From Paenalkalicoccus suaedae (GTDB lineage: Bacteria; Bacillota; Bacilli; Bacillales; Salisediminibacteriaceae): a DNA stretch of 64,000 nucleotides. Shown piece after piece: positions 1 through 8,791 of the stretch (positions within the stretch are counted from its first letter, which is position 1; every line of letters starts with the position of its first letter). The stretch is from NCBI RefSeq assembly GCF_006965545.2, contig NZ_CP041372.2, positions 3,224,001 to 3,288,000 on the forward strand, given 5' to 3'. Below the pieces are notes generated by a model. It had not been told where the DNA came from. It did not search any database and was given only the letters and a program-made list of their open reading frames with translations. The translations under genes were made by a program, and so were the position numbers.

Positions 1-2
1 TC

Positions 3-338
3 CTTGTGATGGAGGAGCATCTCGCCGAAGCTGCTGAGCCAGAATATGTGGCGATGTATCCGGACATGCAGACTCCGATCTTCTTTGTTGGCACGGAAGC
101 CGGCATTCTTCCGTTTGTTGATTTAAATAATCCGATCGGCTACGAGGAGACGGTGCGCCGCGCACGCGATGAATCGATCCATATTGCTGGTTTTGTGCCA
201 GATTATCCTGTCGACGGTGCGGAGGAAGAGACGCTTTTAACGCTCACGTTTGGCTATCCTATTGCGAACAACGAACTGCAAACAGATAATCCTGAATATA
301 GTTACTCCGAATTGTTCCGATTCATATCGGAGCATTAA
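3..338 (+). CDS. hypothetical protein, C-terminal part (partial at left edge)
   Basis: The reading frame is open from the window edge to a TAA at 336-338, so the true start probably lies upstream; an in-frame GTG-ATG at 6-11 has no visible ribosome binding site because the sequence begins there. The visible 110 residues are acidic, without a membrane segment or a motif I recognise. A strong hairpin terminator follows directly, so this is the last gene of its transcript. The next gene is convergent. Function unknown. Confidence 0.55.
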   Translation, partial: LVMEEHLAEAAEPEYVAMYPDMQTPIFFVGTEAGILPFVDLNNPIGYEETVRRARDESIHIAGFVPDYPVDGAEEETLLTLTFGYPIANNELQTDNPEYSYSELFRFISEH

Positions 339-342
339 GAAG

Positions 343-371
343 CCGCCAGCGACGTTGGGAGTCGCTGGCGG
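343..371 (+). terminator. intrinsic terminator
   Basis: An 11-bp perfect stem (CCGCCAGCGAC / GTCGCTGGCGG) with a 7-nt loop sits just after the first stop codon and is followed by a short T-rich stretch. It ends the transcript of the partial gene at the left edge. Confidence 0.8.
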
Positions 372-423
372 TTATTGTAGGCGGTGTGATTTATTTATCG
401 GCTGCCGTTATTAGCGGAGGGGC

Positions 424-605
424 TGTCATAATTATTTGCTGAAAAGTCATTATTGTATGTAGATCTGTCATTATTCAGTTGGGAAATGTCATTATTATTA
501 GCTCGATTGTCATTATTTCTGGCGATTTTGTCATAATTGTTTAGCGGTTTGTCATAACTTTCGTCCAATTTGTCATTACCTTCACCCAAACTGTCATTAC
601 CGCTC
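424..605. repeat. 21-bp tandem repeat array, GTCATWAY family
   Basis: About nine units, each starting TGTCATAAT or TGTCATTAC and spaced 21 bp apart, fill the gap between two convergent genes. The first 9-10 bp of each unit are conserved and the rest varies. The long open frame across it on the minus strand (many N-N-D residues) arises because 21 is a multiple of three; I do not call it a gene. Confidence 0.85.
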
Positions 606-671
606 CTCTGCTCCAACAAAGCCCTTAAACTCTCTCAACCATCGTCCCATTTTAGCCGTCACTAACTCACG

Positions 672-1118
672 CTACCACATTTCCATCGCTGCGTTCAAGC
701 GACTTCGACTATTTTTCTCCAGCTCACGAAGAAGGTAATTCCGCTCTACCTCGGCCTCAGAGCATTCTAGACTGCTCAGCTCATCGCGGTGGCACTCGAC
801 CTGAGAGTTCATAGTTGCTGCGATCCATCGATGAAAGTCCTCATACTCGCCGATAATCTGCTCGGATGCGCGTTCACGCTCGACCGTTTGTGACTGTATG
901 GGGACAGTCATTGCCATAAGATAATGAGGGTCGCGCTCCGAATCCTCCGTGTCCATTATTAAACAATCCTCTGTCTCATCAACGCCTACCATCCCTGTCT
1001 CTACATCCCACATTCCAACCGCGACACGTGGGAACCCTACCACAAATTCCTCGTCGTGCCCTTTTATGCGTGCACCAACCAGATTAAGCGCAGCATTACT
1101 CGTCCCATTAAATATCAT
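672..1118 (-). CDS. hypothetical protein
   Basis: A 148-residue protein, taking the ATG at 1118 (product begins MIFNGTSNAALNL) rather than the longer open frame, because a purine-rich AGGGGGCGAG lies just upstream. The N-terminal half is beta-rich with alternating hydrophobic residues; the C-terminal half, from about residue 90, is charged and probably helical, rich in Glu and Arg. I see no signal peptide, membrane segment or catalytic motif. It is monocistronic and convergent with the gene at the left edge across a repeat array. Function unknown. Confidence 0.6.
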   Translation of the reverse strand: MIFNGTSNAALNLVGARIKGHDEEFVVGFPRVAVGMWDVETGMVGVDETEDCLIMDTEDSERDPHYLMAMTVPIQSQTVERERASEQIIGEYEDFHRWIAATMNSQVECHRDELSSLECSEAEVERNYLLRELEKNSRSRLNAAMEMW

Positions 1119-1329
1119 TCCATCTCGCCCCCTAGAGGTTTTCCTAATAAATACACTGCAAATCCCCCGAATTAGCAAGATGCATTTACCATAATACCGT
1201 CATAATACCACAATCATCCATGATAGAAAATTCTAAATTTTTGTTTCGTACCATGTTTCGTTCGACAAAAATATGGTGTGGAATCCAGCCTATCACTTTC
1301 CACCATTCACGGTCTCCTCTCCCACGGTG

Positions 1330-1875
1330 TTAGCGCCCAACAACAGTTACGTCATCTCTAGTTTTAATCGCTTTAATCACACCGCTACTGATTTCTGCAT
1401 GCGTGAGCCATCTTGAATGGGTGTCTTCTAATATGAAGCCTAGCTGTACTTGTTGGTATCTACAAGTTGGCGGTGTGTTTATCGTTGCTCGGATGGCGTC
1501 TAGGTTGGAACTGCTGCCGACTACATGGACGAGCCTGTATGGCTGACCTTGAACGAGATGGTCCTCGACCTGTTGGAGGACTGCTTCTGGATTGGAATGA
1601 ATCCATGCAACTACTAAGTCAGCGGTTCCACTAGATTTTCTCACCGAAGTAAGGGTTTGGGTGAGCTTGGTCGTATCATTATAGTCGACGAGATGTGTGC
1701 ACAGGGTGTCTGGCGGCGCGGTGCGCTTGAGGGTGTCGGCGCGATCCTTGTTGCGGCAGATGACGGTGACGCGATAGCCGGTGCGGGCAAGCCAAAGGGA
1801 GACCTCGGCCATCATGCCGGTGCCTCCGATGACGAGTGCGTGCTGGGGCTTGTTTGGTTGATTCGGCGTTGCCAT
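1330..1875 (-). CDS. short-chain dehydrogenase-like NAD(P)-binding protein
   Basis: A 181-residue single Rossmann-fold protein. The N-terminus carries the dinucleotide-binding glycine motif GGTGMMAEVS (residues 13-22), followed by a typical beta-alpha pattern. The central Val-Val-Gly-Ser-Ser stretch takes the place of the usual catalytic serine strand, but I find no clear YxxxK, so it may bind cofactor without classical SDR chemistry. Family members of this length are common in Bacillaceae with unknown substrate. Its ATG overlaps the stop of the upstream membrane gene (TGATG), which implies translational coupling and a two-gene operon. I use this start rather than the longer frame because of that overlap. 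Confidence 0.75.
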   Translation of the reverse strand: MATPNQPNKPQHALVIGGTGMMAEVSLWLARTGYRVTVICRNKDRADTLKRTAPPDTLCTHLVDYNDTTKLTQTLTSVRKSSGTADLVVAWIHSNPEAVLQQVEDHLVQGQPYRLVHVVGSSSNLDAIRATINTPPTCRYQQVQLGFILEDTHSRWLTHAEISSGVIKAIKTRDDVTVVGR

Positions 1876-2345
1876 CAGTCTCTCACCGCCCGAATGATTT
1901 GGAGTCCGTCGGATGCTCGCGCTTTGGCCCAGCGCGGGTAGGCCATTGGTGTTGCGGTTAGGATGAGCATGACTGCTGCTATGAGGAAAAATCCGTTTGC
2001 TATATTCATCCAAAAGTTGCCTTCCGGTGTGATCGTAACGATGTACCAAAGCAGTCCTGTGAGGACGAGCGTCATGAGTGGTCCGCCCGCGTATGCAACG
2101 ATTCGTTGCGCTTTTGTGAGCGTGGTGTCCCACTGGACGGATCCTTCGTATGAGAGGATCAGGTGGAAGTGAATTCTTCCGATGGAGAATGTACGCGTAT
2201 TTTGCTCTGTTGCCGGTCCAAGATAGACTCGCGCCTCAGATTTTGATGTTAGTACAACTCCTAGTGCATGCCCGATTTGGTGGAAAAGGACGAGGAACGG
2301 TACGGCAATTAAAGAAAAGATAGCTACAAACATTACGTAGAGCAC
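1875..2345 (-). CDS. M50-like integral membrane protein with degenerate HQxxH motif
   Basis: A 156-residue protein with about four predicted membrane helices. Helix 1 contains FHQIGHALG, aligning with the zinc-binding HExxH of site-2-protease (M50) families but with Gln for the catalytic Glu. The later segment AGGPLMTLVL resembles the conserved GGPL stretch of the M50 core. The family normally cleaves membrane-embedded substrates; replacement of the Glu suggests a non-proteolytic relative, although zinc ligands could remain. It is the first gene of a two-gene operon with the SDR-like gene. A 61-bp gap and a repeat array lie upstream of it. Assignment to M50 rests on these two motifs only. Confidence 0.65.
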   Translation of the reverse strand: MLYVMFVAIFSLIAVPFLVLFHQIGHALGVVLTSKSEARVYLGPATEQNTRTFSIGRIHFHLILSYEGSVQWDTTLTKAQRIVAYAGGPLMTLVLTGLLWYIVTITPEGNFWMNIANGFFLIAAVMLILTATPMAYPRWAKARASDGLQIIRAVRD

Positions 2346-2462
2346 CTCGATTTCGTTGAGTTTGCTTTATTGTAACACAAATCCCAATTAAATGGATGTA
2401 CGGATTGGTTTACGTTTGCTATGGTGGGGAGAGATGATGGGGAGGGGGCGAGTTGAGGGGGC

Positions 2463-3165
2463 TTATTGCGTGGGTTTGTGCTTCTATTGCGTGAAAGTCT
2501 GCTTGAATCGCGCGAGTTTTTGCTTCAATCGCGTAACTTCAATTTAATCGCGCAAGTTGACCGCTCGACTGCGCAGATTTTCGCTTCCATTGCGTGAAAG
2601 TCTGCTTGAATCGCGCGAGTTTTACCTTCAATCGCGTAACTTCAATTTAATCGCGCAAGTTGACCGCTCGACTGCGCAGATTTCCGCCTCCATCGCGCGA
2701 AAATCTACTCGAATCGCGCGAGTTTTACCCTCAACTGCGTAACGTCATTTTAATCGCGCAAGTTGACGGTTCAACTGCGCACATTTTCGCTTCGATCGCG
2801 CGAAAATCACCCCGAATCGCGCGACTTTCACCCTCAACTGCGTAACGTCATTTTAATCGCGCAAATTGAGCCATTTACTGCGCGAGTTCACGCCTCCATC
2901 GCGCGAAAATCACCCCGAATCGCGCGACTTTCACCCTCAACTGCGTAACGTCATTTTAATCGCGCAAGTTGACGGCTCGACTGCGCAGATTTCCGCTTCC
3001 ATTGCGTAAAAATCACACCGAACCGCGCGACTTTCACCTTCAATCGCGTAACTTCAATTTAATCGCGCAAGTTGACGGCCCGACTGCGCAGATTTCCGCT
3101 TCCATCGCGCGAAAATCTCCCCGAACCGCGCGACTTTCACCCACAATCGCCCAACCTCACTCCCC
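2463..3165. repeat. 103-bp higher-order tandem repeat array (ATCGCG family)
   Basis: Six copies of AATCGCGCAAG occur exactly 103 bp apart (2546, 2649, 2752, 2855, 2958, 3061). Each 103-bp monomer is made of four 21-bp subunits and one of 19 bp, each beginning ATCGCG or ACTGCG, so this is a higher-order repeat. The right end stops within 5 bp of the stop codon of the next gene. Open frames across it are artefacts of composition. Confidence 0.9.
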
Positions 3166-3169
3166 CTAG

Positions 3170-3856
3170 CTAATTCCAATTCTCCGGCCTTCCACTGCGC
3201 TCACTCACTCCTTCTAAAAACTCCTCCGACAACGTGAACACGTCATCATCGTAATTAATTCCCAATGTATAGTCCTCTACCGTTCTCAACGTATCGCCAC
3301 TTTCGCCAACCTGACGTTCCTGAATCCGATACGATGTCTCTTGGTCAAACCAATATTCGTAGCGTTCGCCTTCATCGCTGAAAACAACGTGATTTGCTGC
3401 GCGACCATTGACCATCGTTTCTCGAGCAAGGGTCAATTCAGAGGTTGCTAAGTGAACACTCAGCTCTGCGGCAAGATCGCTTTGCGCTAAGCGATCCTCG
3501 TAAGGGAGCTCCTCTTCAAACTGGTAGTAGGCATTTTGTGTGTCGTTATACACCGTCACGCCTTTACCATCATAAATGACCATCCGCGTTAAGCCTTGCG
3601 AGCCTGAATAGGCATCTTCTCGATAACTAATTCCATCGTCTGTCTCTACGTACCACGTGGCAAAAATGCTCGTATGACCGCCCGGAATTGTCGTTGCAAT
3701 CCTCTCATAATACGAGTCCGTCTCCCCGTGGCGCTCAATAGCGTCACGCACCATCGCCTCCCCCGGATCCGAATCATCATTAATATTTCCACACGCGACA
3801 ACGAATGCCGACATAGCAAGTACACTTAGTAGTACACGACTGTTTTTCATCATCAT
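3170..3856 (-). CDS. secreted lipoprotein, LolA/sigma-regulator-like fold
   Basis: A 228-residue protein with a type II signal peptide; the lipobox VVAC puts the lipidated Cys at residue 22. The mature part is acidic. The pattern of 'measured on polypeptide with Y/F-rich strands', Asn-His-Val-Val-Phe, Trp-Phe-Asp-Gln and Asp-Tyr recalls LolA-like or DUF4412-type lipoproteins that bind apolar ligands or monitor the envelope. A second protein of the same type is encoded at 33908-34798 and shares the His-Val, Trp-Phe-Asp-Gln and 'D.A.F' landmarks, so the genome has at least two paralogs. It stands alone, with a repeat array directly after its stop. Function inferred by fold resemblance only. Confidence 0.7.
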   Translation of the reverse strand: MMMKNSRVLLSVLAMSAFVVACGNINDDSDPGEAMVRDAIERHGETDSYYERIATTIPGGHTSIFATWYVETDDGISYREDAYSGSQGLTRMVIYDGKGVTVYNDTQNAYYQFEEELPYEDRLAQSDLAAELSVHLATSELTLARETMVNGRAANHVVFSDEGERYEYWFDQETSYRIQERQVGESGDTLRTVEDYTLGINYDDDVFTLSEEFLEGVSERSGRPENWN

Positions 3857-3993
3857 CCTCCTAAGGAATGTTTATCCATTTCTCCTCCTATTCCCTAAAC
3901 TCTCTCCCAGTAAAACGCCATCCGCCCTATCGTCCAGCCGTAAATTAAGCTATACTTTTACTATATATTGGTTTTAGAGAGGGGTTCTTTTCT

Positions 3994-5181
3994 ATGAGGA
4001 AAATAGGATTACTTACTGTCAGCACGTTAGCCGTTATCACCGGCTTTTTCCTCCTTCAATCGGAGTCTCGAGAACAGATCTCGAGCGGAGCCGAAGCACA
4101 AAACGATGTAACTAATGAGGTGACAAACGACACCACCCATACCGAAGCAAAGGACACAACGGACACAGAGGTGGAGGACATTGAACCGCTTTCTTCTCAA
4201 GAAGAGATTGAAGCGACCATGGAGGACGCGATGTCTTGGCTAACGATTCAGAGCTACGATCTTGGGCTACCTTACTTGGAGGCTGTGCTCGAGGCAGACC
4301 CTGAGCATGAGGAGGCATTGATGTTGGCGGGCTACGCTAGCTTTATGTTGCATGAATTTGAGGACTCACGTGATTACTTTGAGCGTCAGTCAGATCCGAG
4401 TGTTTTTGAGTACAAGGCGCTGGCGGAGCTGAGCTATTTATTAGATGATTTGGAAGGTGCGGCGGCTTACGCTGATGAAATGGCGCTGGCGCATGAGGCG
4501 ACGGAGTACGATTCCGTCCTTCCTGAGGGCGCTCACCGTGCATGGATCGAGGAATTTCCAAGCTTTATACATGTGGCAAAAAGTGACTGGACGCTAAGTG
4601 AGCTCGACGAACTCATGAATCTATTTTATGCACCGCTTCAGATGGAGCTATTTTCAACTGCATTAAACAACTCGAATGAAGAAGATACGCTAAGCGCGAA
4701 AACGTATGAGGTCCTTGGTGAATATATGGCGATTGCTAATAACTTTGAAGATGCTACAATCGTGGCTCAAACTTACGTAGAGCGTTTTAATGAAAACGAG
4801 TCTCCTTTTTATATCGAAGAAGCGCAAGTAGCAATGGATGTGTATTCGTGGCAAGCCTATGTAGAAACGGGTGAAGAGGGAACAACTGCTACAGTCATAG
4901 GAGAAGCTTGGCACGAATTTTATCATGGCGATCGAGAGCAAGCCTTTGAGCTACTTGAAGCAGAAATCACTGGAGAAAATGGTTTTAATCATTATGATGT
5001 CGTAAGGATTGTATATGCGCTCTTTATGATTAACATCGCGGCAGAGGACACGGACCAAATTCAGTATTATTATGAGTTATTCACAGAGCATCCAGAAATC
5101 GAAGGTATCAATATAGATCACTATAGTTTATACCCTTCACTTGAACGCACATATCGTTTATGGAATGAGGGCCTGGAGTAA
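3994..5181 (+). CDS. membrane-anchored acidic TPR-like protein (copy 1)
   Basis: A 395-residue protein with an N-terminal hydrophobic anchor (residues 5-22, no lipobox Cys), a low-complexity Thr/Asn/Glu linker (residues 30-65), then an all-helical region with TPR-like spacing from about residue 70 (for example PYLEAVLEADPEHEEALMLA). The extracellular part is very acidic, as expected for alkaliphile or halophile surface proteins. GAGAGGGG precedes the ATG. It is followed after 36 bp by a paralog sharing a nearly identical 5' region but a diverged 3' region. The role is probably protein-protein interaction outside the membrane; no enzyme motif seen. Confidence 0.75.
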   Translation: MRKIGLLTVSTLAVITGFFLLQSESREQISSGAEAQNDVTNEVTNDTTHTEAKDTTDTEVEDIEPLSSQEEIEATMEDAMSWLTIQSYDLGLPYLEAVLEADPEHEEALMLAGYASFMLHEFEDSRDYFERQSDPSVFEYKALAELSYLLDDLEGAAAYADEMALAHEATEYDSVLPEGAHRAWIEEFPSFIHVAKSDWTLSELDELMNLFYAPLQMELFSTALNNSNEEDTLSAKTYEVLGEYMAIANNFEDATIVAQTYVERFNENESPFYIEEAQVAMDVYSWQAYVETGEEGTTATVIGEAWHEFYHGDREQAFELLEAEITGENGFNHYDVVRIVYALFMINIAAEDTDQIQYYYELFTEHPEIEGINIDHYSLYPSLERTYRLWNEGLE

Positions 5182-5217
5182 CTAGTTGGTATAACAGTCC
5201 GCAAAGGAGATCTTTAC

Positions 5218-6399
5218 ATGAAAAAAGTATTATTAACACTTGGAATCGTAGTAGCCGTTATCACCGGCTTTTTCCTCCTTCAATCGGAGTCTCGAGAACA
5301 GATCTCGAGCGGAGCCGAAGCACAAAACGACATAACTAATGAGGTGACAAACGACATAACTAATGAGGTGACAAACGACATCACCCATACCGAAGCAAAC
5401 GAAACAACGGACACAGAGGTGGAGGACATCGAACCTCTTTCTTCTCAAGAAATAGAATCTCAGGTCGATCGTGCACTCGAAGTCATTGCGTATAAGGATT
5501 TCGAATCTGTCATCGAGATACTCGAGCCAGTCTTAGCAGCCGATGAAAATCATCAGCTAGCCAACGAATTGATGGGGCACGCACTGTTTTTTGTTGATGA
5601 TTATGAACAAGCTCTCGTGCATTTCGAGCGGTTGGAGGAGCGTTCGTTAAATCTGGTAAAGGCGATGGCGGAGCTTAGCTATTTGTCTGGTGACGTAGAG
5701 AAAGCGAGTGGCTACGCGGATACTGCGGAAGCGGAGTTTAACGCCATTATGGAGGGCGAAGGATTTGAGAGTCGAGGCATTGAAGCTGTCAACAGCATCT
5801 GGGTGTCAGCCTTCCCTGCACTCATTAGCGAAGGACTTTCTCTCGAAGATATGATAGATGTCATCGGTATTTTTGAGGCTCCGACGCGTCTCGTGCTGTT
5901 TGAGGAATTAGCCGCCGACACGAGTAACTACCACGTCATTGGAGAGCGGGGCTTTATCGACATGGCGATGCTCGAGGCCTCTCGTCATGATTTCGTCGCA
6001 GCTAAGCGCCTCATGGAGCAGTTTCACGACTTCGCTCAGGTCGATTCACCCCTTCTCTACATCGACTTTCTCTCTTGGGCTTCTGGAGAAAATAACGGGA
6101 CGACGCACACCTATTTAGGCGAGGCATGGAACGAGTTTTGGAACGGCGACCGTGAGCTTGCTATCCAATCACTTGAAGAAAAATTAGTAGAAGATGATGA
6201 CTTGTATGGTTTTCCTATTAACGTAGATCTCCACGTACACGCGCTATTCTTTATGAATCTATTAGATGAAAATACGGAAGCAACGGAAGCCTACTACGTA
6301 AAATATACAGAGGAAATGGAAGACCAGCAGATCGATTACACTAGTTGGTATAATTTACAGCCATCCGTGCACCTAGCATATGAAGAATGGCAGAGATAA
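5218..6399 (+). CDS. membrane-anchored acidic TPR-like protein (copy 2)
   Basis: A 393-residue paralog of the preceding gene. Nucleotides from about 5254 match those from about 4030 almost perfectly through the anchor and linker, up to the Leu-Ser-Ser-Gln-Glu junction (residue about 75); after that the helical repeats are only distantly similar. The linker has extra tandem copies of a 24-bp unit (ACTAATGAGGTGACAAACGA and flank), encoding repeated TNEVTNDI. A good AAAGGAG lies upstream of the ATG. Same inferred location and role as copy 1. Confidence 0.75.
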   Translation: MKKVLLTLGIVVAVITGFFLLQSESREQISSGAEAQNDITNEVTNDITNEVTNDITHTEANETTDTEVEDIEPLSSQEIESQVDRALEVIAYKDFESVIEILEPVLAADENHQLANELMGHALFFVDDYEQALVHFERLEERSLNLVKAMAELSYLSGDVEKASGYADTAEAEFNAIMEGEGFESRGIEAVNSIWVSAFPALISEGLSLEDMIDVIGIFEAPTRLVLFEELAADTSNYHVIGERGFIDMAMLEASRHDFVAAKRLMEQFHDFAQVDSPLLYIDFLSWASGENNGTTHTYLGEAWNEFWNGDRELAIQSLEEKLVEDDDLYGFPINVDLHVHALFFMNLLDENTEATEAYYVKYTEEMEDQQIDYTSWYNLQPSVHLAYEEWQR

Positions 6400-6538
6400 G
6401 ACGTGAGTGCGTAATATGGGGTCGATTCCTACCGTCTCCACCAGATTGCGTGTACCTTTTTCAAAATGAGCTTTTAAATTAGTAGTAATATGTATCAGAA
6501 TCTAGCTACAATTTTTAAACGAAGGTGGTTATAATTTA

Positions 6539-6625
6539 ATGAACCAACGCTCGATACTTATTTACGCTGTCACTTTTACTATAGTTACTATTCTATTGCT
6601 CGTCTTTTTTGGAGATAGTTTATAG
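6539..6625 (+). CDS. 28-residue single-pass membrane peptide
   Basis: ATG at 6539 is preceded by GAAGGTGG at suitable spacing. The product starts MNQRSILIY and is otherwise one hydrophobic helix ending FFGDSL. No homolog recognised; small membrane peptides of this type are often missed by annotation. It is isolated between the TPR pair and a terminator. Confidence 0.45.
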   Translation: MNQRSILIYAVTFTIVTILLLVFFGDSL

Positions 6626-6705
6626 GAGACGGAGCTTGGGGGATGACGAGGTAATTGGTCATACTCTGATGCACGTTTCACATAGTGTTTAAACCTATGT
6701 GAATA

Positions 6706-6736
6706 AATCGGCAGGGGCTCGCGAGCCTCTGCCGAT
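6706..6736. terminator. strong GC-rich hairpin, probable bidirectional terminator
   Basis: ATCGGCAG-GGCTCGCGAGCC-CTGCCGAT forms an almost perfect 15-bp hairpin followed by CTTTGTTT. Just upstream, TCACATAG and CTATGTGA (6678-6702) form a smaller inverted repeat. Confidence 0.7.
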
Positions 6737-6767
6737 CTTTGTTTATCAACCGCTTAGAGCGTTTAGT

Positions 6768-7125
6768 AGATTGTGATAACTGAACTCGATTCTGTGATAA
6801 CTGCCCGGCATTCTGTGATAACTGCCCGGCATTCTGTGATAACTCAGCCCAATTTCGTGATAACTGCTCGGCATTCTGTGATAACTCAACCTGATTTCGT
6901 GATAACTGCCCGGCATTCTGTGATAACTCAGCCCAATTTCGTGATAACTGTCCGGCATTCTGTGATAACTCAACCTGATTTCGTGATAACTGCATGCCAC
7001 TTTGTCATAACCTCTCACCATATTGTCATAACCTCTCACCACATTGTCATAACCTCTCACCACATTGTCATAACCTCTCACCACATTGTCATAACCGCCC
7101 ACCACATTGTCATAACCGCTCACCC
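6768..7125. repeat. 21-bp tandem arrays, GTGATAAC then GTCATAAC families
   Basis: Roughly ten TGTGATAACT units at 21-bp spacing are followed without loss of phase by six TGTCATAACC units. The array fills the gap between the convergent TPR and GNAT operons and ends about 15 bp from the GNAT stop codon. Confidence 0.9.
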
Positions 7126-7140
7126 AAGCTACCCTTACTG

Positions 7141-7569
7141 TTACCCCCGCTCCCACTCCATCATCACTTCTACCTCACCTGTGGCTTCGTCTACACTCTC
7201 GCTCACCTCAACGAAGCCTTCGCGCTTGTAGAACGCCCTCGCGCGGACGTTTTTCCTATAAACACGCAGCACAAGCTTATCATGCTCCACCTTTACATAA
7301 TCGAGCAAGCGCCGACCGACGCCTCTCGACTGATGCGTAGCATCTACAAAAATGCCTGCGATATACGAATCGCTCAAGCCAATAAAGCCAGCTATGACCC
7401 TATTTTCCTCCCAGACAAAGATGGTTGCCTCGGGCAGCATCTCGCGTACGGCGTCGAGATTGCCCCGCCAGTAGCTCTCGGGCACGAAGTCGTGTGCGCG
7501 CACATTTGTCTCGAGCCATAGCTCGGCGATGCGCGGTAGATCAGCGGTATTAAACGGTCGTAGCATCAT
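7141..7569 (-). CDS. GNAT family N-acetyltransferase
   Basis: A 142-residue GNAT-fold enzyme that transfers an acetyl group from acetyl-CoA to an amine of unknown identity. The acetyl-CoA binding signature Q/R-x-x-G-x-G/A appears as QSRGVGRRLLDYV (about residues 75-87), followed by the NVRARAFYKREGF motif typical of the family. The ATG at 7569 is chosen because GGGAGGAG lies just upstream; the longer open frame lacks a site. Its start overlaps the end of the upstream GNAT gene by 20 nt in a different frame, so the two are cotranscribed and probably coupled. Confidence 0.85.
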   Translation of the reverse strand: MMLRPFNTADLPRIAELWLETNVRAHDFVPESYWRGNLDAVREMLPEATIFVWEENRVIAGFIGLSDSYIAGIFVDATHQSRGVGRRLLDYVKVEHDKLVLRVYRKNVRARAFYKREGFVEVSESVDEATGEVEVMMEWERG

Positions 7570-8095
7570 GCTCCCACTCCTCCCTAAGTAGCCCCATCCG
7601 AATCGAATCGTAGTACTCGGCATTATAGTAGCGACACTTCCGCAGCCGCGCCTCCATCGTCATCCCAAGCTTCTCGCCAACCTTGACCATGCGATAGTTG
7701 CCAGACCACGTCGTGTAGCCGACACGCACAAGCGGCATTGTCGCAAACAAATGCTCAATCCAAAGCTTGAGCGCACGCGTACCATAGCCCCCGCTCCAAT
7801 ACGCCGAATCGTAAATCCCAATCCCCATCTCCAGCCAACGCGACGGCTCGTGCTCCCAGTAGTAGCTCACCGTCCCGATGATTTTATCCGAGACCTCAAT
7901 GAGCCAATAATCTTCTTGGTTAACGAGAGTATGCTGTTTCTCCATATACGTTTCAAACGGTATAGCTTTGTGCGCAAAATAAGGCGCATCCCACTTCTTC
8001 CATTCCGGATTCTCGTCCCGATACGTAAGTGCCCAAAGCGCAGGCAAATCCTGCTCCGTGACAGGACGGATTGTAAGTTCGTTGTCTTGTATCAT
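7550..8095 (-). CDS. GNAT family N-acetyltransferase, RimJ/RimL type
   Basis: A 181-residue member of the larger RimJ/RimL/SpeG-like GNAT group. It has the N-terminal LTIRPVTEQDL strand, the long central insertion with Trp and Tyr residues, and the CoA-binding loop YWSGGYGTRALKLWIEH (about residues 111-127), followed by Asn-Tyr-Arg-Met and the ending Arg-Met-Gly-Leu-Leu. The start at 8095 follows AAAGGA at good spacing; upstream residues of the longer frame look non-coding. Acceptor unknown. First gene of the two-gene GNAT operon. Confidence 0.85.
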   Translation of the reverse strand: MIQDNELTIRPVTEQDLPALWALTYRDENPEWKKWDAPYFAHKAIPFETYMEKQHTLVNQEDYWLIEVSDKIIGTVSYYWEHEPSRWLEMGIGIYDSAYWSGGYGTRALKLWIEHLFATMPLVRVGYTTWSGNYRMVKVGEKLGMTMEARLRKCRYYNAEYYDSIRMGLLREEWEHDATTV

Positions 8096-8239
8096 GTATG
8101 TCAGTCCTTTCAGGATGGTGCTTCCAATAACTAGGATAACATACAAGCAAAATAACGCACTGCCTGTTTCAGCAGCGCGCTTTGATTTAGGTCAGATCTA
8201 GGTGAATCGGCGTGTTGGGAAGAGCGTCTCGGGTGGATG

Positions 8240-8775
8240 GGTTGTAATCGCGCAAGTTGAACGCCTTACTGCGCAGATTTCCGTCTCCACCGCGCGAAAA
8301 TCACCCCGAATCGCGCGACTTTCGCCTTCTACTGCGTAACTTTATTTTAATCGCGCAAGTTGATGGCTTAACTGCGCACGTTCTCACCTTAATCGCGTGA
8401 AAATCACCCCGAACCGCGTGACTTTTACCCTCAACTGCGTAACTTTATTTTAATCGCGCAAGTTGAACCCTTAACTGCGCATGTTCACACCTTAATCGCG
8501 TGAAAATCACCCCGAATCGCGCGACTTTTACCCTCAACTGCGTAACTTTATTTTAATCGCGCAAGTTGATGGCTTAACTGCGCACGTTCTCACCTCCATC
8601 GCGCGAAAATCACCCCGAATCGCGCGACTTTTACCCTCAACTGCGTAACGTCAATTTAATCGCGCAAGTTGATGGCCCGACTGCGCAGGTTTCCGCCTCC
8701 ATCGCGCGAAAATCACCCCGAATCGCGTGACTTTCACCCTCAATCGCGTAACCTCCATTTAATCGCGCAACACCC
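8240..8775. repeat. second 103-bp higher-order repeat array
   Basis: AATCGCGCAAG recurs at 8246, 8349, 8452, 8555, 8658 and a final AATCGCGCAAC at 8761, always exactly 103 bp apart. The monomer is the same as in the array at 2463-3165, 5.7 kb away, with the same five-subunit structure. It lies downstream of the sugar-binding protein gene and ends about 17 bp before its stop codon. Confidence 0.9.
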
Positions 8776-8791
8776 CATTAACTCTCCCTAC

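Noticed and set aside
1330-2133. 267-residue version of the SDR-like protein
   Set aside because: Its first 86 residues overlap the M50-like gene in another frame and look non-coding; the TGATG overlap and GGTG motif favour the start at 1875.
2557-3169. Four consecutive open frames with similar proteins (MTARLRRF...) on the plus strand
   Set aside because: They are the 103-bp repeat read in one frame; they overlap each other, lack ribosome binding sites, and a parallel array exists at 8240-8775 without the same frames.
4112-5448. Minus-strand open frames opposite the TPR-like genes
   Set aside because: Shadows of the plus-strand genes, without ribosome binding sites and with unlikely composition.
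6768-7125. CRISPR array
   Set aside because: Units are 21 bp with no repeat/spacer pattern of 25-40 bp, spacers are not unique, and no cas genes are present.
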